Counted from the first letter of the stretch, positions 8,009 through 17,652 are shown. The stretch: DNA of 64,000 nt from an uncultured Bacteroidaceae bacterium (GCA_905233465.1 CAJOEI010000006.1:1-64000); one strand, 5' to 3'. Made by a program: numbers and translations. Notes: generated from the letters alone by a model not told the origin.

Positions 8009-9799
8009 ATGTCAGACTATATAGTATCAGCACGTAAGTACCGTCCCGTGACCTTCGGTAGCGTTGTTGGCCAGGGTGCCATCGCCGCGACGCTGATGAA
8101 TGCCATCCAAAGCGGTAAGCTGGCTCACGCCTACCTTTTCTGTGGGCCTCGTGGAGTGGGCAAGACAACCTGTGCGCGCATCTTTGCCAAGACCATCAAC
8201 TGCATGCATCCCCAGCCTAATGGCGAGGCTTGTGGCGAGTGTGAATCCTGTCAGGCTTTTCAGGAGGGCCGCTCGATGAATATCCACGAGCTGGATGCCG
8301 CGAGCAACAACTCTGTCGACGACATTCGTACGCTGATTGACCAAGTGCGCATACCCCCGCAGATAGGTCGTTACAAGGTATTCATCATCGATGAGGTGCA
8401 CATGCTCTCTACGGCTGCATTCAACGCGTTCCTCAAGACGCTCGAAGAGCCTCCGGCACACGCTATCTTCATCCTTGCCACCACGGAGAAGCATAAGATC
8501 CTGCCGACCATCTTGTCCCGTTGCCAGGTGTATGATTTCCAGCGGATGAGTGTGTCGGACATAGTCAACCATCTGGCCAACGTGGCCAGCCAGGAAGGCT
8601 ACACATGCGAACCTGCAGCCCTGAACATCATCGCACAGAAGGCTGACGGCGGCATGCGCGACGCGCTGAGCATCTTCGACCAGGTGGTGAGCTACACTGG
8701 TGGCAACATCACATACGCCCGTACCATTGAGAACCTCAATGTCCTTGACTATGACTACTATTTCCGTCTTGTGGACCACATGCTCAAGGGGGAGATCAAG
8801 GAGTCGTTGCTGCTCTTCAACGAAGTGCTTTCGCATGGCTTCGAAGGTGGTCCCTTCATAGGTGGTCTAGCCAGCCATCTGCGTGATGTGCTTGTCTCGC
8901 GCGACAGCGCCACGGCTCAGCTGCTTGAGGTGGCTGATGATGTACGTGCACGATATGTTGAGCAGGCAGCCCGCTGCAAGCCGCAGTGGTTGTATCGTGC
9001 CATCAGCATCTGCAACCAATGTGACCAGGCCTATCGCACCAGCCGCAACAAGCGTTTGCAGGTCGAGTTGGCCATCATCGAATGCTCGCAGGCAGCCACT
9101 GACGACGGCATCGCGTCTGGGCTTCGGCCCGTACGTCGTCTTAACCCAATCTTCAGCCGTCTGACAACGGGAGATGCCGGACGGCAGGCACAAGCTCCAC
9201 AAGCACCACAAGCTCATCAGAGTGCCTCACAGACTGCGTCGGCACAGACGCCAGCGGCAGCCAATAAACCATCACGTGTCAAGCCCACATTGCGATTAGG
9301 TGCGTTGTCGCCCTCGCTGAGGTCTGTTGCCAAAGTCCAGCACAACCAGACGGCAGCCACTACAGTTGACGCTGCCACAGCCCCCGCCGCGCATGACGGA
9401 CAACCGATGCCGCCGGAAGAAGACCGACCGGTGCAGCAACTGGACTTCATGCTACAATGGCAATCTTTTGTCACCCGTTTACCCATAGACTACAAGGCTC
9501 TGGCCCAGCGCATGCAGATTATGCAGCCGAGTCTTGAGGTTGTTGACGGCCGCACCGTGGCCACCATCATTGTGGAGAACGATGATGTGTGTCGCCAGAT
9601 GCGCGAGCTGTCGGCACAGCAGTTGTTGACACACATGCGTACGACACTGCATAACAACCACTTGGAACTCAACTTCGAGGTTGTGGCCAAGGGCGAGACC
9701 ACACACGTCTATGACAAGCACGAGAAGCTGCGCCTATTGTGTGAGCGTCACGCTGTGCTGCCGAAATTCATCAAATGTTTTGAACTCGAATTAGAATAG
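8009..9799 (+). CDS. dnaX: DNA polymerase III subunit gamma/tau
   Basis: Clamp-loader ATPase, 596 residues from the ATG at 8009 (MSDYIVSARKYRPVTF, the invariant family start; a longer reading only adds an A/T-rich leader). It carries the Walker A GPRGVGKTT, the zinc-binding Cys set in NCMHPQPNGEACGECESC, the Walker B IIDEVHML and sensor FILATTEKHK, then the lid and clamp-loader collar domains. A Pro/Ala/Gln-rich linker (about residues 395-480) leads to a C-terminal tau-like region. The linker is typical of Bacteroidota DnaX. The gene stands alone with its own promoter. Confidence 0.97.
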   Translation: MSDYIVSARKYRPVTFGSVVGQGAIAATLMNAIQSGKLAHAYLFCGPRGVGKTTCARIFAKTINCMHPQPNGEACGECESCQAFQEGRSMNIHELDAASNNSVDDIRTLIDQVRIPPQIGRYKVFIIDEVHMLSTAAFNAFLKTLEEPPAHAIFILATTEKHKILPTILSRCQVYDFQRMSVSDIVNHLANVASQEGYTCEPAALNIIAQKADGGMRDALSIFDQVVSYTGGNITYARTIENLNVLDYDYYFRLVDHMLKGEIKESLLLFNEVLSHGFEGGPFIGGLASHLRDVLVSRDSATAQLLEVADDVRARYVEQAARCKPQWLYRAISICNQCDQAYRTSRNKRLQVELAIIECSQAATDDGIASGLRPVRRLNPIFSRLTTGDAGRQAQAPQAPQAHQSASQTASAQTPAAANKPSRVKPTLRLGALSPSLRSVAKVQHNQTAATTVDAATAPAAHDGQPMPPEEDRPVQQLDFMLQWQSFVTRLPIDYKALAQRMQIMQPSLEVVDGRTVATIIVENDDVCRQMRELSAQQLLTHMRTTLHNNHLELNFEVVAKGETTHVYDKHEKLRLLCERHAVLPKFIKCFELELE

Positions 9800-9800
9800 T

Positions 9801-10151
9801 TTGATAGTCAACCGTTTCATACCATGGCGTCCGTTCTCTGCACTCAATCTGTGTGGAACAGTTTTTGTGCGCCGCGGATGCTGTCTGACCGACTCCGATA
9901 TCCGCCACGAGCGCATCCACACATGCCAGATGATGGAGCTCATGTTTGTGGGCTTCTATATCGTCTATCTCATCGAATGGCTTGTGCACCTGGCCGCCAC
10001 GCGCAATGTGCTGCGTGCTTATCGCAGCATCAGCTTCGAGCGCGAGGCCTACGACCATCAGTCTGACCCCACGTATCTTGCCCGTCGGCGCCACTATGCG
10101 CAATGGAGGCACACTAAAGCTTCATGCGGCGCCACATCCAGCGTGGAATGA
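9801..10151 (+). CDS. Small protein with an HExxH motif, TTG start
   Basis: 116 residues starting at TTG (MIVNRFIPW), one base after the dnaX stop codon. The sequence DIRHERIHTCQMMELMFVGFYIVYLIEWLVHLA contains HERIH (HExxH) next to a hydrophobic helix, then AYRSISFEREAYDHQSDPTYLARRRHYAQW. I know this pattern as a conserved uncharacterised Bacteroidota protein; the HExxH with a downstream Glu (FEREAY) recalls a zinc-peptidase layout, but protease activity is only a guess. The 3' end overlaps the convergent dehydrogenase gene by 38 bases. Confidence 0.7.
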   Translation: MIVNRFIPWRPFSALNLCGTVFVRRGCCLTDSDIRHERIHTCQMMELMFVGFYIVYLIEWLVHLAATRNVLRAYRSISFEREAYDHQSDPTYLARRRHYAQWRHTKASCGATSSVE

Positions 10152-10851
10152 GTTGCCACAGGAACGTCATGATGCGGTAGCGCCAGTCGATGATGCGCAC
10201 ATGTTGCTGTTTAATGATGGCGCTCACGATGTCGCGAGCCACATATGCCGGCTGCATCATCATGGGATAGTGGAAGTCACCGTTGAGTAGCGCCGTGTCA
10301 ACGAAGCCTGGTCGTATGTCTGTGAAGCGTATGTTCAGTCCGCGCTGATTGGCCTGTTGTTCCAGCGCTTCGAGATAAGTGGCCTGAAGCGCCTTGGTGG
10401 CTGAATATGCAGGTGCTGGACCCAGGCCCTTGGTTCCTGCAATAGAGGTGATTGCAGCTATGTGTCCGTGCCCCTGTGAAGCAAAATATCTGTAGGCCGT
10501 ACCTATCATTCTTGTAAAGCCCATGGCATTGGTCTCCATCGTAGAAAGCTCGATGTCAGACTGCAGCGTGCGGTTTTGCTTGCCGATGCCTGAAGCATGG
10601 AAATATAGGTCCATGCCGCCCAGTTTGTCCACGAGCCGCAGCAGACGCTCGCCGGCATCTGGTTGCGTCACGTTGATGGACATCACCTCCACCTTGCAGC
10701 TCCCGTTTCCTTTCTCATTTTCCTCCTTGAGCTTTATGAGCGGCTCCTCGCGCCGCGCTGCCACACCGATGTGCCAACCGTCGGCTATCAACAAGCGTGC
10801 CACCTCACGGCCTATGCCAGAACTGGCACCAACTATGATTGCTTTCTTCAT
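10114..10851 (-). CDS. Short-chain dehydrogenase/reductase
   Basis: 245 residues, classical SDR fold: cofactor turn GASSGIGRE at residues 8-16 with AARREE after strand 2 (NADP preference is likely from the Arg pair), ASGIG in the NAG position, and the catalytic pair in YSATKAL preceded by Ser in ITSIAG. The C-terminal stretch is hydrophobic and basic (IMTFLWQLIPRWMWRRMKL), which suggests membrane contact, as in several lipid-acting SDRs. It overlaps the upstream BASS transporter gene by 4 bases. The substrate is unknown. Confidence 0.92.
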   Translation of the reverse strand: MKKAIIVGASSGIGREVARLLIADGWHIGVAARREEPLIKLKEENEKGNGSCKVEVMSINVTQPDAGERLLRLVDKLGGMDLYFHASGIGKQNRTLQSDIELSTMETNAMGFTRMIGTAYRYFASQGHGHIAAITSIAGTKGLGPAPAYSATKALQATYLEALEQQANQRGLNIRFTDIRPGFVDTALLNGDFHYPMMMQPAYVARDIVSAIIKQQHVRIIDWRYRIMTFLWQLIPRWMWRRMKL

Positions 10852-11702
10852 GCCTTAGTATAGAGTTTTGTCAGGCCCACATAAGCGAGGAGAATGAGGT
10901 TCATCATCAGTGCATAGATGATTGCTGGGATGGCTATCACTTCGTTGTTGAAGATTAGCGGGCTGCAAGCCACTGTGATAGCCTGTGCCGCATTCTGCAT
11001 CCCTATCTCAATGACTATCGTGCGACGCTCGCGTCCTGCCAAGTGCATTACCCACGAAAGCAGCGCTCCGCACGAGGTTGTGGCAACGATGAGCAGTCCC
11101 ATAGTTAGCCCCAGGGATGCGAACTCGGCCATGATTGTATGCTTGTGCTGAAAGAAGAAAACCGTCACCAGCAACACCAGCGCCGGCATGGCTATGCGCT
11201 TGAGCACATTGTGGGTCTTGTCGGCGCCCTCGGGGCGGAAGATGCGCACCATCAGGCCGGCAGTGATGGGAACCACCATTAGCACTATGTTCTGCATGAA
11301 GAGGTTGCCCACAGGCAGATGAATGTCAACGGCTTGCCCCACACTCTGCGTCACCCACGCCATGATGAGTGGCAACGTGAAAAGTGTGATGCTGCTGCTC
11401 AGTGCCGTTAGTGTGACCGATAATGCCACGTCACCATTTGCCAGCATGGAGAAGACGTTGCTCGAACTCCCGCCGGGGCTGCATGCCACAAGCATCAGAC
11501 CTATGAAGAAAAAGGGTGCAAGATGGAAGCCGTTTCCTATGCCCCATGCCACCAGAGGCAATAGGACAATCTGTCCCACCAGGCCTGCCACCACGGGTTT
11601 GGGACGGGATACAATAGCACGGAAATCCTGAAGCCGCAGCGTCAGGCCCAAGTCAAACATCAGCAGTGTGAGTATGGGTAGGACTATGAATATCGTGTTC
11701 AT
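10848..11702 (-). CDS. Bile acid:sodium symporter (BASS) family transporter
   Basis: 284-residue polytopic membrane protein of the BASS/SBF family. It shows the family motifs in TM4 (LVACSPGGSSSNVFSMLANGDVALSVTLTALSS) and the crossover region near IGMQNAAQAITVACSP, which carry the sodium sites in structurally known members. Length and helix count fit. Family members carry organic anions, including bile acids and keto acids; the bacterial substrate cannot be read from the sequence. It is coupled by a 4-base overlap to the SDR gene, hinting at a common organic-acid or lipid substrate (inference). Confidence 0.9.
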   Translation of the reverse strand: MNTIFIVLPILTLLMFDLGLTLRLQDFRAIVSRPKPVVAGLVGQIVLLPLVAWGIGNGFHLAPFFFIGLMLVACSPGGSSSNVFSMLANGDVALSVTLTALSSSITLFTLPLIMAWVTQSVGQAVDIHLPVGNLFMQNIVLMVVPITAGLMVRIFRPEGADKTHNVLKRIAMPALVLLVTVFFFQHKHTIMAEFASLGLTMGLLIVATTSCGALLSWVMHLAGRERRTIVIEIGMQNAAQAITVACSPLIFNNEVIAIPAIIYALMMNLILLAYVGLTKLYTKA

Positions 11703-11723
11703 CGTTGTTATATTTCTTGCAAA

Positions 11724-12503
11724 CTACTGTGCTGTCTTCGGATGTATCGGACCGAAGGCCACAGTGCCATCGTCGGCGAGTATGGTCTTGGCCGTCAGGA
11801 CGGGTGTGTCATCGTAGAGCAGCATCAGACCCGTTACAAATTTCACCCCCGGCACTACCTTGACCACAGGTTGCTCGCTGCTAAGGTCATAGCTGATCTG
11901 TTCGCCAATCCAAAGGGCATCGTCGTCGAATCCTCCCATATCCTCCACGGTGTTGGTGAAACCTATTGCGGGTTCACCGTCAATATAGATGTTGACATCC
12001 TCACCGCATGTGCCATATTCCAACCGCTCAACAAAGGCCTGCTGCACCAGATACGGGTCCACGGACATGACGACATATGCGCTGTCACCATCGAAGCGCA
12101 GCTGGTAAAGTCGCTTGACGTCAACGCCTGTGCCCTCCATAGCGCTGGCAGCAATCCACAGGTCACCGGTCTCGGGATTGTAGGCAGCTGGTGGCACGCG
12201 TGTGTTGCGTATGGCGGGGAATGTAGTCGAGACGCAGTTCCTCGTCACGACTATGCCGTAGCCTTCGGTGGACTGCTGGTCGGCTTCGCCAATGGCCCAC
12301 ACGCTGACGTTATTCACTGTGTCGTTCATGATTTCGTAAGAATGGAATTTTGTTGCCGAGGCTATTGCCTGCAACACGTGTGCTGGTGCCGTGTCCTCTG
12401 CCATGGGTTCGTCTATCGTGCCGCGAACGTGCTTCACGTCAGCCTTGGTAGCACACGAGGCGAAGCACAGAGCGGTGATAAACAGAAACAAGTTTTTCTT
12501 CAT
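11724..12503 (-). CDS. Hypothetical lipoprotein, 259 aa
   Basis: No family recognised. I start it at the Met whose complement is at 12501-12503 because it gives a clean lipoprotein signal (MKKNLFLFITALCFASC, Cys17); the longer reading would use A/T-rich intergenic bases. The mature part is rich in beta-type stretches and acidic residues (AIGEADQQSTEGYGIVVTRN, LWIAASAMEGTGVDVKRLYQL, VNIYIDGEPAIGF). It probably sits on the outer membrane or in the periplasm. It is followed after 21 bases by the BASS transporter gene on the same strand. Confidence 0.72.
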   Translation of the reverse strand: MKKNLFLFITALCFASCATKADVKHVRGTIDEPMAEDTAPAHVLQAIASATKFHSYEIMNDTVNNVSVWAIGEADQQSTEGYGIVVTRNCVSTTFPAIRNTRVPPAAYNPETGDLWIAASAMEGTGVDVKRLYQLRFDGDSAYVVMSVDPYLVQQAFVERLEYGTCGEDVNIYIDGEPAIGFTNTVEDMGGFDDDALWIGEQISYDLSSEQPVVKVVPGVKFVTGLMLLYDDTPVLTAKTILADDGTVAFGPIHPKTAQ

Positions 12504-12698
12504 AACTGTATTTGTTAATGATTTGCGGCCCAAAGTTATGAAGTTTTGCTCTTCTGGCAAAGCAAATGGGCTTTTATCTCTTAATGGCTGCCACAAAAGT
12601 GCAGAAAAATGCATTCTCACAGCGCTATATGTGCAGCAATGGGGGTTAATATATATTAATTAATGTGTCGGAGTTTCTCATTTGTCATGGAAAATGGC

Positions 12699-12706
12699 TA
12701 ATTTTG
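12699..12706 (+). promoter_or_regulatory. Candidate -7 box for the ftsY-rimO-HU transcript
   Basis: TAATTTTG fits the Bacteroidota TAnnTTTG consensus, 28 bases before the ftsY ATG and followed by the CCGCAAAAG leader common in the phylum. A TTTG at 12681 is closer than the usual spacing, so the -33 element is uncertain. The remaining 12504-12680 stretch between divergent genes shows nothing else clear. Confidence 0.5.
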
Positions 12707-12734
12707 CGCCGCAAAAGTAAAAAGCACACAGATA

Positions 12735-13706
12735 ATGGGTTTATTCAATTTCTTTTCCCGTAACAAAGAAGAGCAGAAGCAGACGCTTGACAAGGGTCTT
12801 GAGAAGACTAAAGAGTCGTTCTTTGGCAAGCTGACTCGCGCCGTGGCCGGCAAGAGCCGTGTCGACGACGAGGTACTTGACAACCTCGAGGAGGTTCTTG
12901 TGACGAGCGACGTTGGCGTGGACACCACTCTGAACATCATCAAGCGCATCGAGGAGCGTGTGGCTCGCGACAAATACGTGACCACATCGGAGCTCAACGG
13001 CATCCTGCGCGAGGAGATCTCGGCACTGCTCACCGAAAATAATACTGCCGACACCGAAGGTTTCCAGATTCCCGAGGGCAAGAAGCCATACGTGGTGATG
13101 GTTGTGGGCGTCAACGGCGTGGGTAAGACAACTACGATAGGCAAGCTCGCATACCAGTTCCGTCAGGCTGGCCTGAAGGTTATGCTCGGTGCCGCTGACA
13201 CGTTCCGTGCTGCTGCCGTGGAGCAGATTGTGATATGGGGCGAGCGTGTGGGCGTACCCGTGGTAAAGCAACAGATGGGCAGTGACCCTGCCAGCGTGGC
13301 ATTCGACACGTTGAGCAGTGCCGTGGCCAACGACGTGGATGTGGTGCTCATCGACACCGCGGGCCGATTGCACAACAAGAAGGGCCTCATGGACGAACTC
13401 ACCAAGATCAAGCGCGTGATGCAGAAGATTGTACCCGATGCACCCCACGACGTGATGCTGGTGCTCGACGGCTCCACCGGCCAGAACGCCTACGAACAGG
13501 CCCGTCAGTTCACCGCCGCTACAGACGTAACCAGCATGGCCATCACCAAGCTCGATGGCACAGCCAAAGGCGGAGTAGTTATTGGCATCTCTGAACATTT
13601 CAAGATTCCCGTCCGCTACATAGGCCTGGGCGAAGGCATGGAAGACCTGCAACCCTTTAATCGTCGCGACTTTGTGGACTCGCTCTTTGGCGAGAGCAAA
13701 CTGTGA
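12735..13706 (+). CDS. ftsY: Signal recognition particle receptor FtsY
   Basis: 323-residue GTPase that docks the SRP-ribosome complex at the membrane for co-translational insertion. NG domain motifs: GVNGVGKTTTIGKLAY (G1), DTFRAAAVEQ (G2), DTAGRLHNK (G3), TKLDGTAKGG (G4) and closing GLGEGMEDLQPFNRRDFVDSLFG. The acidic A domain of proteobacterial FtsY is nearly absent, usual in Bacteroidota. The stop codon overlaps the rimO start (TGATG). Confidence 0.97.
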   Translation: MGLFNFFSRNKEEQKQTLDKGLEKTKESFFGKLTRAVAGKSRVDDEVLDNLEEVLVTSDVGVDTTLNIIKRIEERVARDKYVTTSELNGILREEISALLTENNTADTEGFQIPEGKKPYVVMVVGVNGVGKTTTIGKLAYQFRQAGLKVMLGAADTFRAAAVEQIVIWGERVGVPVVKQQMGSDPASVAFDTLSSAVANDVDVVLIDTAGRLHNKKGLMDELTKIKRVMQKIVPDAPHDVMLVLDGSTGQNAYEQARQFTAATDVTSMAITKLDGTAKGGVVIGISEHFKIPVRYIGLGEGMEDLQPFNRRDFVDSLFGESKL

Positions 13707-15016
13707 TGCGTAAGAACAAGGTCGATATCATTACTTTGGGCTGCTCGAAGAATCTTGTGGATTCCGAGCGGCTCATCAGTCAGTTGCGCCACGCAGGCTA
13801 CACCGTGGCTCACGATGCCGATATACCTGACGGCGAGATATGTGTTGTCAACACGTGCGGCTTCATCGGCGATGCCAAAGAGGAAAGCATCAACATGATA
13901 CTCGAACAGGGTCAGCGCAAGGCCACTGGTCAGCTGCGTCGACTCTATGTCATGGGATGCCTGTCTGAGCGCTATCGCAGCGAACTGCCGGCCGAGCTGC
14001 CAGAGGTCGACGGCTGGTATGGCAAATTCGACTGGTCGCAGCTACTTGCCGACCTTGGTCATGCATGGGAAGATGCCCTCACACCGGGTCGCGACATCAC
14101 TACGCCCTCGCATTATGCCTACATCAAGATATCGGAGGGCTGCGACCGCCAGTGCTCGTATTGCGCCATTCCCATCATCACCGGCCGCCACCACAGCCGC
14201 AGCATTGAGGACATCGTTACTGAGGTGCGCGCGTTAGTGGCACAGGGCGTGAAGGAGTTCCAGCTGATAGCTCAGGAGCTCACGTTCTACGGCGTTGACA
14301 TCTATGGCCATCGTGCTTTGGCGAAGCTGCTCGAAGCCATTGCATCGGTGGAGGGTGTGCAGTGGATCCGCATGCACTATGCCTATCCTGCCGACTTCCC
14401 GTGGGAGGTGGTTGACGTTATGCGTCGCCATCCCAATGTGTGTCGCTACTTAGACATCGCCCTGCAACATATCGCCGACCCTGTGCTGACAGCCATGCGG
14501 CGACACATCACATCGCAGCAGACGCGCGACTTCATCGAGCGCATACGCCGCGAGGTACCGGGCATACACCTGCGCACAACCCTCATGGTGGGACATCCGG
14601 GCGAGGATGATGCAGCCTTCGAGGAACTGTTGGACTTCGTGCGCTGGGCGCGCTTCGAACGCATGGGAGCTTTTGCATACAGCGAGGAGGAGGGCACCTA
14701 CAGTGCCAAGCACTTTGCCGATGACATACCTGATGCCTTGAAGCAGACACGCTTGTCGCGGCTGATGCGCCTGCAGCAACGAATCTCAGCCGAGATACAG
14801 GAACAGAAGATAGGCACCCAGATGCGCATCATCATCGACCGCCGCGAGGGAGATTATCTCATCGGGCGCACCGAATTCGACTCGCCTGAGGTGGATCCTG
14901 AAGTGCTTGTTGCGGTAGCCGATGCTCCGACATGGGAGGCTGGCGAGTTCCACGACGTGAGGATCACCGCTGCTGCTGACGACTTTGACCTGTATGCACA
15001 ACCTATAACATCATAA
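13706..15016 (+). CDS. rimO: Ribosomal protein S12 methylthiotransferase RimO
   Basis: Radical-SAM enzyme that adds a methylthio group to the conserved Asp of ribosomal protein S12; 436 residues from the ATG overlapping the ftsY stop (a GTG three bases earlier is possible). The N-terminal UPF0004 domain carries its iron-sulfur Cys in TLGCSKN, VNTCGFI and MGCLSERY; the SAM cluster is CDRQCSYCAIP. The C-terminal TRAM domain starts near residue 365 (QKIGTQMRIIIDRREGDYLIGRTEFDSPEVDPEV). The NTCGFIGDAKEE segment and TRAM ending separate RimO from MiaB. Confidence 0.95.
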   Translation: MRKNKVDIITLGCSKNLVDSERLISQLRHAGYTVAHDADIPDGEICVVNTCGFIGDAKEESINMILEQGQRKATGQLRRLYVMGCLSERYRSELPAELPEVDGWYGKFDWSQLLADLGHAWEDALTPGRDITTPSHYAYIKISEGCDRQCSYCAIPIITGRHHSRSIEDIVTEVRALVAQGVKEFQLIAQELTFYGVDIYGHRALAKLLEAIASVEGVQWIRMHYAYPADFPWEVVDVMRRHPNVCRYLDIALQHIADPVLTAMRRHITSQQTRDFIERIRREVPGIHLRTTLMVGHPGEDDAAFEELLDFVRWARFERMGAFAYSEEEGTYSAKHFADDIPDALKQTRLSRLMRLQQRISAEIQEQKIGTQMRIIIDRREGDYLIGRTEFDSPEVDPEVLVAVADAPTWEAGEFHDVRITAAADDFDLYAQPITS

Positions 15017-15029
15017 TTCATTCAACATA

Positions 15030-15320
15030 GTGAATAACAAGGACTTCATATCAACACTGGCACGCCAGACGCAGTTCACAACACGCGCCACACAGCAACT
15101 GGTGGATGCCTTTGTGGCAGAGCTCACTGCTCAGCTCGAAGAGGGCAATGCTGTGGCTGTACCAGGTTTCGGCACCCTGGAGGTGAAGAAGAAGCTCGAA
15201 CGCATCTTCATCAATCCCTCCACAGGCCAGCGCATGCTGACCCCGCCCAAACTGGTGATTAACTTCAGGCCCTATGCCAACTTGCGTGAGATGGTGCAGG
15301 AGAAAGGAGAGGAGAGCTAA
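15030..15320 (+). CDS. HU family DNA-binding protein
   Basis: 96 residues, GTG start 13 bases after rimO. It has the HU/IHF fold: N-terminal helices (NKDFISTLARQTQFTTRATQQLVDAFVAELTAQL), the turn VPGFGTLEVKK, and the DNA-binding arm region FINPSTGQRMLTPPKLVINFRPYANLRE. It binds and bends DNA as a dimer. Its stop codon overlaps the next gene's ATG (TAATG), which encodes another HU domain. Confidence 0.93.
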   Translation: MNNKDFISTLARQTQFTTRATQQLVDAFVAELTAQLEEGNAVAVPGFGTLEVKKKLERIFINPSTGQRMLTPPKLVINFRPYANLREMVQEKGEES

Positions 15321-16615
15321 TGGCAGAGAACAGAATCCGTGTGGACAAGCTGGTGACAGGATTGTGTCAGCGTGCGGACATCACTGAGAGCGTGGCCTCG
15401 AACTTCATCAACACCATCTTCGACATCATCCGCGACAACTTGCGTCGCGACAAGCTGGTCAAGGTACGCGGTTTGGGAACGTTCAAGCTGGTGGACATAA
15501 GTCCCCGTGAGAGCACAGCCATAGGTACCAACGAGCGCTATACCATTGACGCCTATACTAAGGTCAGCTTCACGCCTGACCCGGTGTTGCGCGACGCTGT
15601 CAACAAACCCTTTGCCGAGTTTGAGACTGTGATTCTCAACGACGGCGTTGACCTGTCGTACATGTCTTCCACTGACGAGCTGCCTGACACCGCGGCAGAT
15701 GCCGAGGACGAACTGCCCGCACAGGCGGAGGATGTCGTCAGCAACGTCGTGGAAACTGCCAACGACCTCCCAGATGACGAGAGCGATAGCGTTGAGCAAG
15801 TCGGCACAGACGACGAGAACCTGCTTGTCCACGATGGAGAAGCAGAAGTGAAAGCTATGGAAGCGGCTGCCACAGACGAGGTGCCAGTTGCTGTACCACA
15901 GGCAGAGATTCTTAAGCCAGCACCCACACCAGTCATGGAGACGGCCAGCAAGCCAGCCACCAAACCTGCTGAGCCCGCGAGCACAGCATCTGATGAAACA
16001 ACTCCCAAGATACCGCAGCAGGTGGACGAGACAGTGATTGTCAAGCGCGCAGCCGTAGTGGAACGCGCCGATGTCGTACGCCACGCAGACCTCATACATC
16101 AGAACGACCGCGGCGGATGCCGCAGGGCTGCCCTCACAACCCTGCTGGCGCTGGTGATGCTGGTCGTGGGCTATCTGCTGGGATATTATTTCCATCCCTT
16201 CACGTTGCCCGACATCTTCCCGTCACAGCAGCCACAGCCAGCGGTCACACCAACCACACCCGTCGTCACCGACACCGTAGAGGCCGTGCCGCAGACAGCC
16301 GTCGTCGACACTGTGGACACCGCGCCGACAGCAGCCGACACCCTGATGGCCACCGCCGACAACCTGACAGCAGCTGTCGACACACTGGCAGCCGCTACAG
16401 ACTATCCCCAACTGGACGGAGGCGAATATCTGATTGTCGGCGTGGACACCATCGAAGTGATGCGCCCTGGCAAGACGCTGCTCAACATCTCCATCAAGCA
16501 CTATGGCAGCAAGAACTTCGTGGACTACATCTGCGTGATGAATAACATCGAGAATCCAGATATTGTTCCCATTGATAAAAAGCTGAAGATACCACGCCTG
16601 CACAAGAAGGAATAG
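15320..16615 (+). CDS. Membrane-anchored HU-domain protein with LysM-like C-terminus
   Basis: 431 residues in three parts. Residues 1-95 form an HU-type DNA-binding domain (VDKLVTGLCQRADITESVASNFINTIFDIIRDNL, VRGLGTFKLVD). Residues about 100-265 are an acidic, Pro/Ala/Thr-rich linker. A single membrane helix (TTLLALVMLVVGYLLGYYF, about 272-291) is followed by another Thr/Ala/Asp-rich linker and a LysM-like end (GKTLLNISIKHYGSKNFVDYICVMNN and PIDKKLKIPRL). The likely topology puts a DNA-binding head in the cytoplasm and a peptidoglycan-binding tail in the periplasm. It overlaps the HU gene by one base and precedes moxR. Confidence 0.85.
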   Translation: MAENRIRVDKLVTGLCQRADITESVASNFINTIFDIIRDNLRRDKLVKVRGLGTFKLVDISPRESTAIGTNERYTIDAYTKVSFTPDPVLRDAVNKPFAEFETVILNDGVDLSYMSSTDELPDTAADAEDELPAQAEDVVSNVVETANDLPDDESDSVEQVGTDDENLLVHDGEAEVKAMEAAATDEVPVAVPQAEILKPAPTPVMETASKPATKPAEPASTASDETTPKIPQQVDETVIVKRAAVVERADVVRHADLIHQNDRGGCRRAALTTLLALVMLVVGYLLGYYFHPFTLPDIFPSQQPQPAVTPTTPVVTDTVEAVPQTAVVDTVDTAPTAADTLMATADNLTAAVDTLAAATDYPQLDGGEYLIVGVDTIEVMRPGKTLLNISIKHYGSKNFVDYICVMNNIENPDIVPIDKKLKIPRLHKKE

Positions 16616-16656
16616 TATCGTCATAATATACTAAAGGTTAAACATTTATCAAAAAT

Positions 16657-17652
16657 ATGGCAGAATCATTCGACATTCGTGAGCTCAATGAGCGCATAGA
16701 GCGCCAGAGCTCCTTCGTGACAAATCTGATGACGGGCATGGACCAGGTGATTGTTGGCCAGCGTCATCTCGTGGAATCCCTTCTCATAGGCCTGCTCTCC
16801 GACGGCCATGTGCTGCTCGAGGGCGTGCCGGGCTTAGCCAAGACATTGGCCATCAAGACTCTGGCGCAGCTGATTGATGCCAAGTTCAGTCGCATACAGT
16901 TCACGCCCGACCTGTTGCCGGCCGACGTGACGGGTACAATGGTCTACTCGCAGCGCGACGAGCGTTTCACCGTGGAGCAGGGTCCTGTCTTTGCCAACTT
17001 CGTATTGGCCGACGAGATTAACCGTGCACCGGCTAAGGTGCAGAGCGCACTGCTCGAAGCCATGCAGGAGCGCGAGGTCACGATAGGCAAGCAGACATTC
17101 CAGCTGCCATCGCCATTCCTCGTTTTAGCCACACAGAACCCCATCGAGCAGGAAGGCACCTATCCGCTGCCCGAGGCACAGGTGGACCGCTTCATGCTCA
17201 AGGTGGTTATCGACTATCCCAAGCTCGACGAGGAGAAACGCATCATTCGTCAGAACATCACCGGCGAGCGCACAGCTGTGCGTCCAGTGCTCTCGACAAA
17301 GGAAATCATTGAGGCCCGCAAGGTGGTGCGTGAGGTCTATCTTGACGAGAAGATAGAACAATATATAGCTGATATCGTGTTTGCTACACGTTATCCCGAC
17401 AAGTACAACTTGAAGCAGCTGAAGGACTATATCGAATTCGGCGGTTCGCCTCGTGCAAGCATCAATCTGGCTCTGGCGGCACGCGCATACGCCTTCATCA
17501 AGCGTCGCGGATATGTCATCCCCGAGGATGTGCGTGCCGTGGCACACGATGTACTGCGCCATCGCATCGGCCTGACCTATGAGGCCGAAGCCAACAATGT
17601 CTCTGCCGAGGAGATAGTGAGCAAGATCCTCAATCAGGTGGAAGTGCCTTAA
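16657..17652 (+). CDS. MoxR family AAA+ ATPase
   Basis: 331-residue AAA+ ATPase, first gene of the bat (Bacteroides aerotolerance) set. Motifs: Walker A-like [14 protein letters not shown] (the MoxR form, Ala-Lys-Thr), [25 protein letters not shown] (Walker B), [23 protein letters not shown] (sensor region) and the lid [18 protein letters not shown]. MoxR proteins act as chaperones for the VWA proteins encoded beside them, and such genes follow here: DUF58, BatA and BatB. Confidence 0.95.
   Translation: MAESFDIRELNERIERQSSFVTNLMTGMDQVIVGQRHLVESLLIGLLSDGHVLLEGVPGLAKTLAIKTLAQLIDAKFSRIQFTPDLLPADVTGTMVYSQRDERFTVEQGPVFANFVLADEINRAPAKVQSALLEAMQEREVTIGKQTFQLPSPFLVLATQNPIEQEGTYPLPEAQVDRFMLKVVIDYPKLDEEKRIIRQNITGERTAVRPVLSTKEIIEARKVVREVYLDEKIEQYIADIVFATRYPDKYNLKQLKDYIEFGGSPRASINLALAARAYAFIKRRGYVIPEDVRAVAHDVLRHRIGLTYEAEANNVSAEEIVSKILNQVEVP

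Noticed and set aside
10114-11702. SDR and bile-acid-type transporter as part of the steroid sulfonation pathway
   Set aside because: They lie about 40 kb away, on a separate transcript, and family names alone do not prove a steroid substrate.
12741-13652. 303-residue frame opposite ftsY, and similar long antisense frames opposite the GHMP fusion (26678-27457) and dnaX (8027-8836)
   Set aside because: Their codons mirror the sense gene and the proteins are His/Val/Ala-rich without any motif.
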